This document shows, one piece after another, positions 26,368 through 35,828 of a stretch of DNA of 64,000 nt (position 1 is its first letter; every line of letters starts with the position of its first letter). The notes beneath the pieces were generated by a model that did no database searches, was not told the DNA's origin, and saw only the letters and a list, made by a program, of their open reading frames with translations. Source of the DNA: Clostridia bacterium (lineage in GTDB: Bacteria > Bacillota > Clostridia > Oscillospirales > UBA644); contig JAGAPC010000020.1 of assembly GCA_017623475.1 (NCBI GenBank), forward strand, positions 1-64,000, given 5' to 3'. The translations under genes were made by a program, and so were the position numbers.

Positions 26368-29300
26368 ATGAAAAAATGTTCAACCCTTTCGCGCCTGCTG
26401 GCGTTTGCGTTGGTCCTTTGCCTGTGCGCCGCATTCGTTCCCATGATGACCTTTGCGGAAGAAACCGAATCTGTAAGCAACGCCGACGTTTGGGACGGAA
26501 CTTCCGCCAGCGAGGAACTGAAGACCGATAGCGACGGTGCGTATCTGATTCAGTCCGCGGCAGACCTTGCCTGTTTTAGAGACACGGTCAATGACGGAAC
26601 AAATTACGTTGGCAAAGTGGTAAAACTGACCACCGACATCAACTGGAACGGCCAGGAGTGGACTTGCGGTACTTGGGGCAAATGGTTCTCCGGTACCTTG
26701 GACGGTCAAGGCCACACTCTTTCCGGGCTTCGGGTTCCCGATGCCACCAATATTACCGGGCTTTTCTCTTATGCCAGCGGTACTGCGGTAGCAATTAAAA
26801 ATCTGATTTTGACCGACTATCAAATCAACAGCACCAAGCACTACGTCGGCGGATTGTTCGGCGGAATGAACGCCAATACCACCGTAACTATCGAAAACGT
26901 CTATGTGGATGCTCAAATCAAAGGTGGATCCGCCGTCGGCGGTCTGATCGGGAACGTCCATACCGGATGTAACGTCACAATCAACAACGCCGTATTTGCC
27001 GGTAGCGTTTCGGGTACGTATCAGGTCGGTGGTATCATCGGTGGGCACCAAGTTTATAACGGAGCTCGTACTCTGACCATCAAAAATGCTTTGAATCTTG
27101 GTACCGTTTCCGCTTCCAACGATGCGGCAGGCGGTATTTTGGGATTCTATTATTCCACCACTGCGGATTCTCTTACGGTACAAAATTGTGCGAACTTGGG
27201 TACGGTTTCTTCCAAAGGAAAAACAGGGGAGATCTGTGGTTCGTTGTCCGGATACGGTGCCACTACCGTAACTCCCGTTTCCGATGCGAAAATTTCCGAG
27301 AACATTTACAATAATGAAAACGCTCTCATCGGCGGTTCGAAAAATTATCCCATGCCTTTGGCTTCTGCCTTGTCTTTGGATCAGCAAACGCTGACAGACC
27401 TTGGCTTTGACGCCTGGACCGCAGGGGAAGATTCTCCCTTGCCTTCTTCCGTAGCAACGATGCTTTCCAATACTTCCGTTTCCGTTTCCGAATGGGATGG
27501 AGGAACGGTCAGCACCGAACTGGCAACCGATGATGAGGGCGCCTATCTGATTCAATCTGCGGCAGACCTTGCATATTTTGCTTCGGTTGTTAACGGAACC
27601 AAGGGGAACAGTTACGGTGGTAAGATTGTCAAACTGACTACCGATATCGACTGGAACGGAAATGCTTGGGATTGCGGAACCTGGAACTATTTCTTTGCAG
27701 GCACCTTCGACGGTCAAGGACACACTATTTCCGGTCTCCGGCTTGGAAATTCCCAAACCAGCACCGGATTTTTCTCCTATGTCAGTGGGACAGTTGCAAT
27801 TAAAAATCTTGTTCTGACCGATTGCGTCATTTACGGAAATCAAAATTTTGTCGGCGGTTTGGTCGGCGGGATGCAGACCAATACTGTCCTGACCATTGGA
27901 AACGTTTATGTCAATGCTGACATTACCGGGAATAACGGTGTCGGCGGCTTGATCGGTAACATTCACAACGGAAGCACCGTTACCGTCAACAATGCCGTGT
28001 TTGACGGTTCTGTGACCGCAATGTATCAAGCCGGTGGTTTGGTCGGAGGTCATCAAGTGTTGAACGTCGCTCGCACCTTGACGATTTCCAATTCCCTCAA
28101 TCTCGGCAGAGTGACCGCCAATGACGCCGCAGGCGGTATCGTCGGGTTCTATAATTCTTCTACCGCAAATTCTTTGAAGGTAGAAAATTCCATGAATCTG
28201 GGCGACGTATCTGCCCAGGCGGAATCCGGGGAAATCTACGGCGCTCTTGCCGGATACAATACCAATACGGTGACCCCCGCTTCCGATAGCGGAATTGTAA
28301 ACAACGTTTATAACATCGAGAAACCCCTCGGCGGCGATAATACGGAAAACGTACCTATGACCGCAACGGAACTTCAGAATATCAAAGTTGACGCACTGAT
28401 CAATACCGGTTTTGCCGATTGGACTTGCGTTGCTTTGAATCAAACCGAAGTCCCCATGCCGAAAACCGTAGCCACCATGCTGAATGCAAAAACATCCCTT
28501 GCCACGCAAGAAATTCCCTTCAACCATGAAAAGGTCAAATACAACGGTCGTTGGGTAGAAAATGCAGACAGCATGGAAGGATATTGGAGTGGTGCAAATC
28601 TTGAAATCAAGTTCACCGGGTCGATTCTTCGGGTCTCCTTAGGAACCGATGCAAAAGTCTCCGTTATTGCCGACGGCAAGGAAGCAATACTGTATCAATC
28701 CAAAGATAAGACCCTTTATTTGAGTGATCTTTTGGATTCTTCCAAAATAGAACACACGGTTTTGATCGCCATTGAAGACGATTCTGTCTCCAGTTTGAAT
28801 GTCCGTAAATTTGAATTGGAAGCGGAAAAAGAAGTGAAGGATCTCGATAAGAAACCCATCGTGGAATTTGTCGGAGATTCCATCACCGCCGGCGCCTTTT
28901 GTGATCCCGAAAGCACCAACACCTTCGCCTTCCGTACCGCACAGTTGTTGAACGTGGATTACGCTCCCGTCGCGCAAGGCGGAATTGCCATTTACAGCGA
29001 AGATCGGGCGTCCATGTCCGAACGGTATTTCTGGACTGCACCTTTGGCAAGAACTGCCGTTTCCGGAGACGGAACTGATTGGGATTTCGCTCGCTATACT
29101 CCGGATCTCATCGTGATTCACTTGGGTACTAACGATCGCTCTAACGATCCTGCTACCGTTACTTCCACCTACGTGAATTTCATTCAGGACATTCGTGCCA
29201 AACGCGGAGATACCCTTCCTATCGTCATGGTAATTCCTCTCCAGGGCTTTATGAAAGATTCCATCGTTGCGGCACATACCCAATTAAACGATCCGTATAC

Positions 29301-32300
29301 CTATTTGGTGGATGCTACCGATTACCTCAGCCTCGAAAGCGGTTCTGACTTCTATTACTACGGCAACGTTCATCCTTCGGTCTCCGGACATCAGAAATTT
29401 GCCGAAAAATTAGCGGTCGATCTGCGGACGGTCCTGTTGGCTTCCCTTATCGACGAAGCAATTGCTTCTGCAGAAGGAATCGAAGTTATGGATAAAACCC
29501 CGGCAGAAGTCGCCGTCGGCACCAAATTCGTCACCACTGCCGAAATGAAGGCTTTGACCGACGCTATTGAAACTGCAAACAACGTTGACAAGCAAACCGC
29601 TACGTTGAACGACGTTCTTTTGGCAAGAGATCTGTTGATTCAAACCACCGCCAGCTTTATTGCCAACGTCAAGACCGGAACCGAAATTCCCGTTCCCGAT
29701 GAGACGATCACCGTAGTCACCGATGCAGAAACAAAGACTGTCATTGTCAACGGAAAGAATCCTCAAACCTTCCTGGAAATCGGCGGCGGTACCGTTTCTT
29801 ACGACGTGGCAACTGCGACCGTTACCTTGAACGGTATTTCTGCAAAGCAAGTGATCTTCGATCTTTATAAGAATTTCACCTTGAACGTTGTGGGTGAAAA
29901 CACTTTGAATGCAGGTTCTTCTGTTCCCCGTGCCATGGAAGTTCTGTCCGGAAGCATTACGGTTACCGGAACCGGCACTTTGAACGTTTCGGCAAAAAAT
30001 GAAAGCATTTACATTGCGGTCGGATCTTATATCCAGGATGGCGCTACGGTAAATTCCGTTGCAGTTACCAATCATAGATTGCTTTATTCCGCCACGGATT
30101 TTGTTATGAACGCCGGGACTTTCACCGGTTCTTCGCCCAGTTACTTCGGGATTATTGCCGGTAGAGACGTAATTGTAACCGGAGGTAAAATTGATGTTGT
30201 TGCCGCCGCAAATGTGATTACTGCCGGAGAAAATCTAACGGTTTCGGATGGTTCGGTCTCTGCAACCGTGGTCGATCCGGTCGGAACTCTTGGGGACTGT
30301 GCGCTTCGTTCCGATAAAGGGAATATCACTTTGTCCGGTGGGGAAGTAACCGTTTCTGCCAATAATGCTGTCTTGTATATTCCCAAAGGAACGCTTGTAC
30401 TTACTCCCGATGTTAAATTGATTTTGGAAGTAAATAAGGCCGGCGCGTATGGCTTTGCTGCTCTCTCTGCTGACGGCGTCCGTTTTGTTCCCGGAAAATC
30501 CTTTGAAGAAAAGGGCGGCCGTGTTGAAACCCTCGTTGGGGATGAAGATTATTTCACCATTACCTGTGTCGGTGACAGCGTTACCGAAGGTATGGCTACT
30601 ACCGGTGGACTGAAGGGGGTAAATGCTTATCCCTTCGTTTTGGAAAATCTTCTGAACAATACCGGGTTGACCAGGTTCAACGTTGTTAACTGCGGAAGTT
30701 GGGGAACTACTGCCCTGACCGGAAGCGATAAACCTTATGTAAATCAACCGGAATACGAAAAATCCAAAACTACGGATCCCGACGTTGTAATTATCAGTCT
30801 CGGGACGAACGATGCTTCCCGCTGGACTACGGAGGAACAGTACAAAGCGGACTTTAAGGCACTGATTTCCGAATATTTGAATCTGCCTTCAAAACCCACC
30901 GTTTATCTGTTCTACACCACCTATGTTCCCGGGGAAAACCGCGTTGCACAATGTGATCGGATTCAAAACGTAATCCTTCCCATTCAGTGGCAGATTGCCA
31001 AGGAATTGGGCGTGAAGATTATTGATCTGAATACCTTGACGAAAGATAACGCCGATAAATCTGCCGACGGACTTCATCCCAACGATGAACTTCAGGCTTT
31101 AATGGCAGAATATGTTTACAATGCTCTTTGTTCCGAAAACGTAGCCGGGCTTTCTGAAGAAGATGCCACCGCTTCCGTTTCGATGATCGATCCTGCGGAT
31201 GCAACCGTTACCGTTAACGTAACCGCCTCCGGGAACGCTGTCATTCAGTTGTGGAACGGCGATGTTCTTGTGGAAGAAAAGACTGCGGAAAACGGCAAAG
31301 CCGCCTTTGTATTTGATAATCTTACCGTAGGAACCAACGTTCTTACCCTGAAACAATCTTCCGCCGATGCCGACGGATGGACATACGACAAGTCTGAACA
31401 TTCTGTTTCCGTTACTGTGGATGTGTACGGAAATGTGTCGGTTAAGGACAATGAAATTTCCTTCACCAACACCTATGACTACGTTGTTGACACCGACATT
31501 GTCATCAATGCTACTGTCTCTGTCACCGACAAAACTTTGGCGGAAGGCGATATCATCGCAAACCTCTTGAAGGGCGAAGAAATCATTGCCACCGCCATGA
31601 TCAATGCAGAAGGCAAGATTTCCTTCACCATCGACGCTTCCAAGGATATGGCTGGTGTTTACACCATCGCTCTGTCCACCGAAATCGCAGGCATCACCCT
31701 GCCCGAAGCACAAACCATTACCGTTACCGTTGTTGATAACGGAGACGGCACCGCAACCGTTACCGCTACCGCCACCGAATTGACCTTCAAGGGTTCCTAC
31801 AAAGTACCCTTCGCAGAAGGCGAAATCAAAGACGGTAAGTACTATGTCAACGGCGTTCCCACTGAAATGGGTCTCGTGAAGATCGGCAACGATCACTACT
31901 ATGTCGGACCTAACGGCGTTCTGGTCACCGGCAAGTACTACGCCTGGAGACTCAACGAAAACTGCGACATCACCACCGGCTGGTACACCTTCGCCGAAGA
32001 CGGCAGAATGATTACCGACGGCATCTTCGACGGCTACTATTACGTCGATGGCAAGCCCACGGAAATGGGTCTGTTCCAATACACCGACGGCAATTACTAC
32101 GTCGCCCAATACGACGGTAAGATCATCAAGGCGCAGAAATACTATGTCTGGAAGATCGACGATTCCGCCAAAGACGCATTCGCCGCAGGCTGGTATGAAT
32201 TCGACGAAAACGGCGTCATCATCCCCCTGAAGAACGGCATCGTTGACGGCTACTACTACGTCGATGGCAAGCCCACCGAGATGGGTCTCTTCAAGTACAC

Positions 32301-33663
32301 CGACGGCAACTACTACGTCGCACAGTACGACGGTAAGATCATCACCGGCAAGTATTACGTCTGGAAGATTGACGAATCCGCCAGCGATATCGCCACCGGT
32401 TGGTACTATTTCGATGCAGAATCCGGCGAGCTTCTGAACGGCATCGCGGACGGCTACTACTACGTCAACGGTAAGCGCACCGAAATGGGACTCTTCAAGC
32501 ACACCGACGGAAATTACTACGTCGCACAGTATGACGGTAAGATCATCAAGGCGCAGAAATACTACGTCTGGAAGATCGACGAATCCGCCAAAGACGCATT
32601 CGCCGAAGGCTGGTACGAATTCGACGAAAACGGCGTCATCATTCCCTTGAAGAACGGCATCGTTGACGGCTACTACTACGTCGATGGCAAGCCCGCTGAA
32701 ATGGGTCTGTTCGAGTACGAAGGCAATTACTACGTCGCTCAATACGATGGTAAGATCATTACTTCCGCAAACTACACCACCTACGGCGCAGGCAAATATT
32801 ACGTCTGGAAGATCCACGAATCTGCCAGCGAAATCGCCACCGGCTGGTACTATTTCGGAGCCGACGGCGCGATGCTCCAGGGCATCTGCGAGCATCCCGA
32901 AAAGGGCGGCCTGTACTACTTCGAAAACGGTAAAGTTAAGGAAATGGGCTTGTTCCTGAACGAAGCAGACGGCTTCTATTACGTTGCCCAATACGACGGC
33001 AAGATCATTACCTCCGAAAACTACACCAAGTACGGCGCAGGCAAGTACTACGTCTGGAAGATCCACGAATCTGCAAGCGACATCAAAGCAGGTTGGTACT
33101 TCTTCAATGCCGAAGGACAAATGATCTGGAAGAACAACACCGTTTATGCCTTCTCCATTCCTGCAGAAGCAGCAAACTATGCTGATGATCCTGATCCCAA
33201 GGCATACAACGGCTCTGTCTTCTTTGACGGCGTAGAATATGAAAAATCTTTCGTTGAAGACGGTGTTGCTTTCACCTCCGGTTTGGTTAACGTTGGTTCT
33301 TACGTCCATAATGATACCGACAGCGCCGCTTATGCCCGTGTCGTGTATCTGTTGGATCATGCGGAAGATGGAAATCATTGTATTTGTGGGGACTACTTCC
33401 ATGCAACCTACAACTCAAAAGCCGGGAAATTAAGAGGTAAAACCATTACCATCGACGGGAAAGCCTACGATGTTTACACCTTCACCTACAACGACGTTGT
33501 GGAGGCTGGTGCAAACACTCGTCTCGGTATGTATCAGTACTTCTGGAATAAGTACGCTACCGATATGCCCGAAGATTTCCAAGTGAAGTTCATCAACCAA
33601 CTTTCTGCTGACGGCAGCTTCGAAGCCATCACCGCAGAATACGTTGCAGAACTGTTCAACTAA
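26368..33663 (+). CDS. Giant secreted multidomain protein with two SGNH/GDSL esterase domains
   Basis: 2431 residues. Order: signal peptide (about 1-30); two tandem GLUG-like beta-repeat domains (about 41-370 and 374-712), each opening W-D-G..AYLIQSAADLA; a CE2-like jelly-roll segment (about 715-825); SGNH domain 1 with FVGDSITAG (nucleophile Ser about 836), LGTND (about 920) and HPSVSGH (His about 1002); a FIVAR-like helical stretch (about 1020-1100); a beta-helix-like carbohydrate-binding region (about 1110-1390); SGNH domain 2 with VGDSVTEG (Ser about 1404), SLGTND (about 1477) and DGLHPND (His about 1570); Ig-like segments (about 1590-1815); six YYV-GKPTEMGL-type repeats (about 1822-2255); and a unique C-terminal domain. 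Both catalytic triads look intact, suggesting a polysaccharide deacetylase/esterase. There is no LPxTG or SLH motif, so the C-terminal repeats are the best candidate for wall attachment. AGAGAGGAAG precedes the ATG. Confidence 0.87.
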   Translation: MKKCSTLSRLLAFALVLCLCAAFVPMMTFAEETESVSNADVWDGTSASEELKTDSDGAYLIQSAADLACFRDTVNDGTNYVGKVVKLTTDINWNGQEWTCGTWGKWFSGTLDGQGHTLSGLRVPDATNITGLFSYASGTAVAIKNLILTDYQINSTKHYVGGLFGGMNANTTVTIENVYVDAQIKGGSAVGGLIGNVHTGCNVTINNAVFAGSVSGTYQVGGIIGGHQVYNGARTLTIKNALNLGTVSASNDAAGGILGFYYSTTADSLTVQNCANLGTVSSKGKTGEICGSLSGYGATTVTPVSDAKISENIYNNENALIGGSKNYPMPLASALSLDQQTLTDLGFDAWTAGEDSPLPSSVATMLSNTSVSVSEWDGGTVSTELATDDEGAYLIQSAADLAYFASVVNGTKGNSYGGKIVKLTTDIDWNGNAWDCGTWNYFFAGTFDGQGHTISGLRLGNSQTSTGFFSYVSGTVAIKNLVLTDCVIYGNQNFVGGLVGGMQTNTVLTIGNVYVNADITGNNGVGGLIGNIHNGSTVTVNNAVFDGSVTAMYQAGGLVGGHQVLNVARTLTISNSLNLGRVTANDAAGGIVGFYNSSTANSLKVENSMNLGDVSAQAESGEIYGALAGYNTNTVTPASDSGIVNNVYNIEKPLGGDNTENVPMTATELQNIKVDALINTGFADWTCVALNQTEVPMPKTVATMLNAKTSLATQEIPFNHEKVKYNGRWVENADSMEGYWSGANLEIKFTGSILRVSLGTDAKVSVIADGKEAILYQSKDKTLYLSDLLDSSKIEHTVLIAIEDDSVSSLNVRKFELEAEKEVKDLDKKPIVEFVGDSITAGAFCDPESTNTFAFRTAQLLNVDYAPVAQGGIAIYSEDRASMSERYFWTAPLARTAVSGDGTDWDFARYTPDLIVIHLGTNDRSNDPATVTSTYVNFIQDIRAKRGDTLPIVMVIPLQGFMKDSIVAAHTQLNDPYTYLVDATDYLSLESGSDFYYYGNVHPSVSGHQKFAEKLAVDLRTVLLASLIDEAIASAEGIEVMDKTPAEVAVGTKFVTTAEMKALTDAIETANNVDKQTATLNDVLLARDLLIQTTASFIANVKTGTEIPVPDETITVVTDAETKTVIVNGKNPQTFLEIGGGTVSYDVATATVTLNGISAKQVIFDLYKNFTLNVVGENTLNAGSSVPRAMEVLSGSITVTGTGTLNVSAKNESIYIAVGSYIQDGATVNSVAVTNHRLLYSATDFVMNAGTFTGSSPSYFGIIAGRDVIVTGGKIDVVAAANVITAGENLTVSDGSVSATVVDPVGTLGDCALRSDKGNITLSGGEVTVSANNAVLYIPKGTLVLTPDVKLILEVNKAGAYGFAALSADGVRFVPGKSFEEKGGRVETLVGDEDYFTITCVGDSVTEGMATTGGLKGVNAYPFVLENLLNNTGLTRFNVVNCGSWGTTALTGSDKPYVNQPEYEKSKTTDPDVVIISLGTNDASRWTTEEQYKADFKALISEYLNLPSKPTVYLFYTTYVPGENRVAQCDRIQNVILPIQWQIAKELGVKIIDLNTLTKDNADKSADGLHPNDELQALMAEYVYNALCSENVAGLSEEDATASVSMIDPADATVTVNVTASGNAVIQLWNGDVLVEEKTAENGKAAFVFDNLTVGTNVLTLKQSSADADGWTYDKSEHSVSVTVDVYGNVSVKDNEISFTNTYDYVVDTDIVINATVSVTDKTLAEGDIIANLLKGEEIIATAMINAEGKISFTIDASKDMAGVYTIALSTEIAGITLPEAQTITVTVVDNGDGTATVTATATELTFKGSYKVPFAEGEIKDGKYYVNGVPTEMGLVKIGNDHYYVGPNGVLVTGKYYAWRLNENCDITTGWYTFAEDGRMITDGIFDGYYYVDGKPTEMGLFQYTDGNYYVAQYDGKIIKAQKYYVWKIDDSAKDAFAAGWYEFDENGVIIPLKNGIVDGYYYVDGKPTEMGLFKYTDGNYYVAQYDGKIITGKYYVWKIDESASDIATGWYYFDAESGELLNGIADGYYYVNGKRTEMGLFKHTDGNYYVAQYDGKIIKAQKYYVWKIDESAKDAFAEGWYEFDENGVIIPLKNGIVDGYYYVDGKPAEMGLFEYEGNYYVAQYDGKIITSANYTTYGAGKYYVWKIHESASEIATGWYYFGADGAMLQGICEHPEKGGLYYFENGKVKEMGLFLNEADGFYYVAQYDGKIITSENYTKYGAGKYYVWKIHESASDIKAGWYFFNAEGQMIWKNNTVYAFSIPAEAANYADDPDPKAYNGSVFFDGVEYEKSFVEDGVAFTSGLVNVGSYVHNDTDSAAYARVVYLLDHAEDGNHCICGDYFHATYNSKAGKLRGKTITIDGKAYDVYTFTYNDVVEAGANTRLGMYQYFWNKYATDMPEDFQVKFINQLSADGSFEAITAEYVAELFN

Positions 33664-33701
33664 TCTAAGCACACTCCGCTGAATTTTTTCATAGGATAGC
33701 G

Positions 33702-33737
33702 CCGGGAGGCACGCAACCGCGTGCCTCCCGGTATTTT
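33702..33737 (+). terminator. Intrinsic terminator of the giant esterase gene
   Basis: Thirteen-base perfect stem CCGGGAGGCACGC (33702-33714) and its complement (33719-33731), then TATTTTA. Confidence 0.87.
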
Positions 33738-33892
33738 ACGGTCGTTTTTGATAAAAATTTTTGTTTACAAACTTCCAAAAATTACACTTGATAATTTTAT
33801 CCCTTTGTGTCAAACTATGGGTGCAGTCGTCCGACTGTAAAAAATCGTGAAAAACGTAAAAGCGTTTTATAACAAGGAGTGGAAAAACAGTT

Positions 33893-34084
33893 ATGGCAAG
33901 AAATAAGCACGTGGTTCCCGCAGCGAAGGAAGCTATGGAAAAATTCAAGATGGAAACCGCCAACGAAGTCGGCGTTAACCTGAAGCAGGGCTACAACGGT
34001 GATTTGACCTCCAAGCAAGCCGGTTCCATCGGCGGCCAGATGGTCAAGAAGATGATCGAAAACTACGAAAACAACCTGAAATAA
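33893..34084 (+). CDS. Alpha/beta-type small acid-soluble spore protein (SASP)
   Basis: A 63-residue DNA-binding spore protein that protects spore DNA. It carries the family blocks METANEVGVNLKQGYNGDL and SKQAGSIGGQMVKKMIE. The segment E-TANEVGV aligns with the GPR cleavage site (E-IASEFGV in Bacillus), so it should be a substrate of the GPR encoded at 1-797. ACAAGGAGTGG precedes the ATG. It would be expected to use a forespore sigma-G promoter; I could not pick out convincing boxes in 33738-33892, and a CAGTCG-TC-CGACTG palindrome at 33824-33837 is the only notable structure. Confidence 0.95.
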   Translation: MARNKHVVPAAKEAMEKFKMETANEVGVNLKQGYNGDLTSKQAGSIGGQMVKKMIENYENNLK

Positions 34085-34110
34085 CCTTGGGGTTGAAATT
34101 GTAGTGTAAT

Positions 34111-34156
34111 AAAAAGCGGCGGAATTCTGCAAAAGCTGGAGTTCTGTCGCTTTTTA
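34111..34156 (+). terminator. Imperfect intrinsic terminator after the SASP gene
   Basis: AAAAAGCG...GGAATTC pairs with GTTCT...CGCTTTTT with a few mismatches, then ACTTTG. Confidence 0.7.
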
Positions 34157-34204
34157 CTTTGCATTTTGAGGCTCCTTTTGTTAGAAAAATGTCGAGAAAA
34201 CGTA

Positions 34205-34233
34205 TTGACTTTCCTACATAGATGATGTATAAT
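34205..34233 (+). promoter_or_regulatory. Sigma-A promoter for the LCP gene
   Basis: TTGACT at 34205-34210, 17 bases, TATAAT at 34228-34233. It rules out a translation start upstream of about 34240. Confidence 0.83.
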
Positions 34234-34284
34234 AGAACCAACTTAATCCCAAACGATGAAACTTTGTTGAACAAGAGGATGAAT

Positions 34285-35676
34285 ATGAGTAATATAAAAA
34301 ATTGGTGGAAAGGCATCGGAAAGGTCTCCGGCTCCCGCCGCCGTAAGCATGGAAAGCGGGCAAAGGGGATGAAACCCGGAACGATCGTTTTGATTTCTAT
34401 TCTTTCGGTTCTGTTGGTTGGGATCGTTGCCGGAATTTGGTGGGTTACGTCTTATTTTGATTACGACTACAATCCCATCACGAAGGATCCGGATCAGCTT
34501 GGGGTCGTCGAACCTCCCGAAGAGGCGAAGGAAATTACCAATATCGCACTGTTTGGCATCGATTCCCGGGACGATGATTATAAGGGACTTTCCGATACGA
34601 TCATGGTCATCTCCATCAACCCGAATACCGGCTCGATCAAATTGGTTTCGATCATGAGAGATACTCTCGTGGAAATTGACGGGCACGGATATCAAAAAAT
34701 CAACGCTGCCTACAGCAAAGGCGGTCCGGAGCTGGCAATCAAAACGCTGAACAAAACCTTCCGCCTGAATATCATGAACTACGCCACCGTGGATTTCGTC
34801 GGCATGGCGGAGATTGTGGATTCCGTCGGCGGCGTTCAGGTGGAATTAACTAAAGCGGAAATTCCCCAGATCAACGGTTGTATCGACGAGCTTGCAAATA
34901 CCCGCGGATTGCCCCGGGATTACGTGTCAGAGCCGGGCGTACAGACCTTAAACGGGGTTCAGGCGGTTGCCTTCTCCCGGGTTCGTAAGGTTCCTACCGT
35001 CAGCGGAACGCGGGACGATTACGGACGTACCGAACGGCAGCGGTTGGTGATGAATCAGTTGTTCCAAAAAGCACTGCAGTTGCCCCTTGCCCAATATCCT
35101 TCTTTGATCAAAGCGATGCTTCCGTATATCGAAACGTCCATGGGATTTGACGATATTCTGTCTCTGGCAAAAATCCTGAAGGCGGGCAGCGTCACGATGC
35201 AGCAGGACCGGATCCCCATTGACGGATCGGTGGTCAGCAGCGGATATTACGTCCCCTACATCGGGGCTTGCGTGTATTACGATTTGGAATTTGCGGCGGA
35301 TCTGTTGAACGCCTTCTTCTTTGAGGATACCTCTTTCGACGATTACGTTGCTGAAAACGGTATTAGGAAAAATCTGTGGTACACCGGACCTACCGGTACG
35401 GGAACCAAGCCCTCTACCGATACCCAATCCACAAGCACCTCTACCACGACCGACCAGGCTCAGTCTTCTTCCGGCGGCACCACCGACACGACCGACACCG
35501 CCAACGCTTCCGATAGCGGAACGGTGACCGATACGGATGCTTCGTCGCCTTCCACCGATTCTTCCTCGGCGTCGGATTCTTCCCCGAATACCCAAAGCGC
35601 GGAAACGCAAACCTCCTCCGATTCCGAAGAACCCTCCGATACCGGCACGTCGGAAGATGCCGGTGATTCCGAATAA
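34285..35676 (+). CDS. LytR-CpsA-Psr (LCP) family cell-wall ligase
   Basis: A 463-residue protein: short basic cytoplasmic end (residues 1-30, SRRRKHGKRAKG), membrane helix (about 32-55), LCP domain (about 80-270) with NIALFGIDSRDD, SDTIMVISINP, MRDTLVEI, KINAAYSKGG and AFSRVRK...RTERQRLV, and a low-complexity Ser/Thr/Asp-rich tail (about 385-463). LCP enzymes transfer polyprenyl-phosphate-linked polymers such as teichoic acids or capsule to peptidoglycan; the conserved Asp and Arg residues that bind the pyrophosphate are present. ATG 34285 lies 7 bases from AGAGG and inside the transcript; earlier in-frame starts overlap the promoter. Confidence 0.92.
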   Translation: MSNIKNWWKGIGKVSGSRRRKHGKRAKGMKPGTIVLISILSVLLVGIVAGIWWVTSYFDYDYNPITKDPDQLGVVEPPEEAKEITNIALFGIDSRDDDYKGLSDTIMVISINPNTGSIKLVSIMRDTLVEIDGHGYQKINAAYSKGGPELAIKTLNKTFRLNIMNYATVDFVGMAEIVDSVGGVQVELTKAEIPQINGCIDELANTRGLPRDYVSEPGVQTLNGVQAVAFSRVRKVPTVSGTRDDYGRTERQRLVMNQLFQKALQLPLAQYPSLIKAMLPYIETSMGFDDILSLAKILKAGSVTMQQDRIPIDGSVVSSGYYVPYIGACVYYDLEFAADLLNAFFFEDTSFDDYVAENGIRKNLWYTGPTGTGTKPSTDTQSTSTSTTTDQAQSSSGGTTDTTDTANASDSGTVTDTDASSPSTDSSSASDSSPNTQSAETQTSSDSEEPSDTGTSEDAGDSE

Positions 35677-35687
35677 TTACATAAATC

Positions 35688-35729
35688 GTAGCAAATCGAA
35701 GATTTTTCGTTCGGTTTGCTACTTTTTTT
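35688..35729 (+). terminator. Intrinsic terminator after the LCP gene
   Basis: GTAGCAAATCGAA pairs with TTCGGTTTGCTAC, followed by seven T at 35723-35729. Confidence 0.88.
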
Positions 35730-35741
35730 ACATTTTCCCTC

Positions 35742-35770
35742 TTGCATTATTCGGTACAATATGTTATAAT
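35742..35770 (+). promoter_or_regulatory. Sigma-A promoter of the hom-asd operon
   Basis: TTGCAT at 35742-35747, 17 bases, TATAAT at 35765-35770. No T-box or lysine riboswitch is recognisable in the 55-base leader. Confidence 0.8.
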
Positions 35771-35828
35771 AACTTATTATACAGAGAAACAGGTGGCGTT
35801 GTGTCACGCAAAGGAAGGACGTAAAAGT

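Noticed and set aside
26380-28527. 715-codon minus-strand open frame opposite the GLUG-like domains
   Set aside because: Translation mirrors the two plus-strand repeat domains; no start signals. The plus frame has a signal peptide and ribosome site.
31099-33402. 767-codon open frame on the minus strand opposite the giant esterase
   Set aside because: A shadow of the repeat-rich C-terminal coding sequence: repeated VVIAVGVLEQTHF-like segments mirror the plus-strand repeats; no ribosome site or promoter.
35771-35828. Riboswitch or T-box controlling hom-asd
   Set aside because: The leader is only about 55 bases, with no T-box sequence and no terminator/antiterminator pair.
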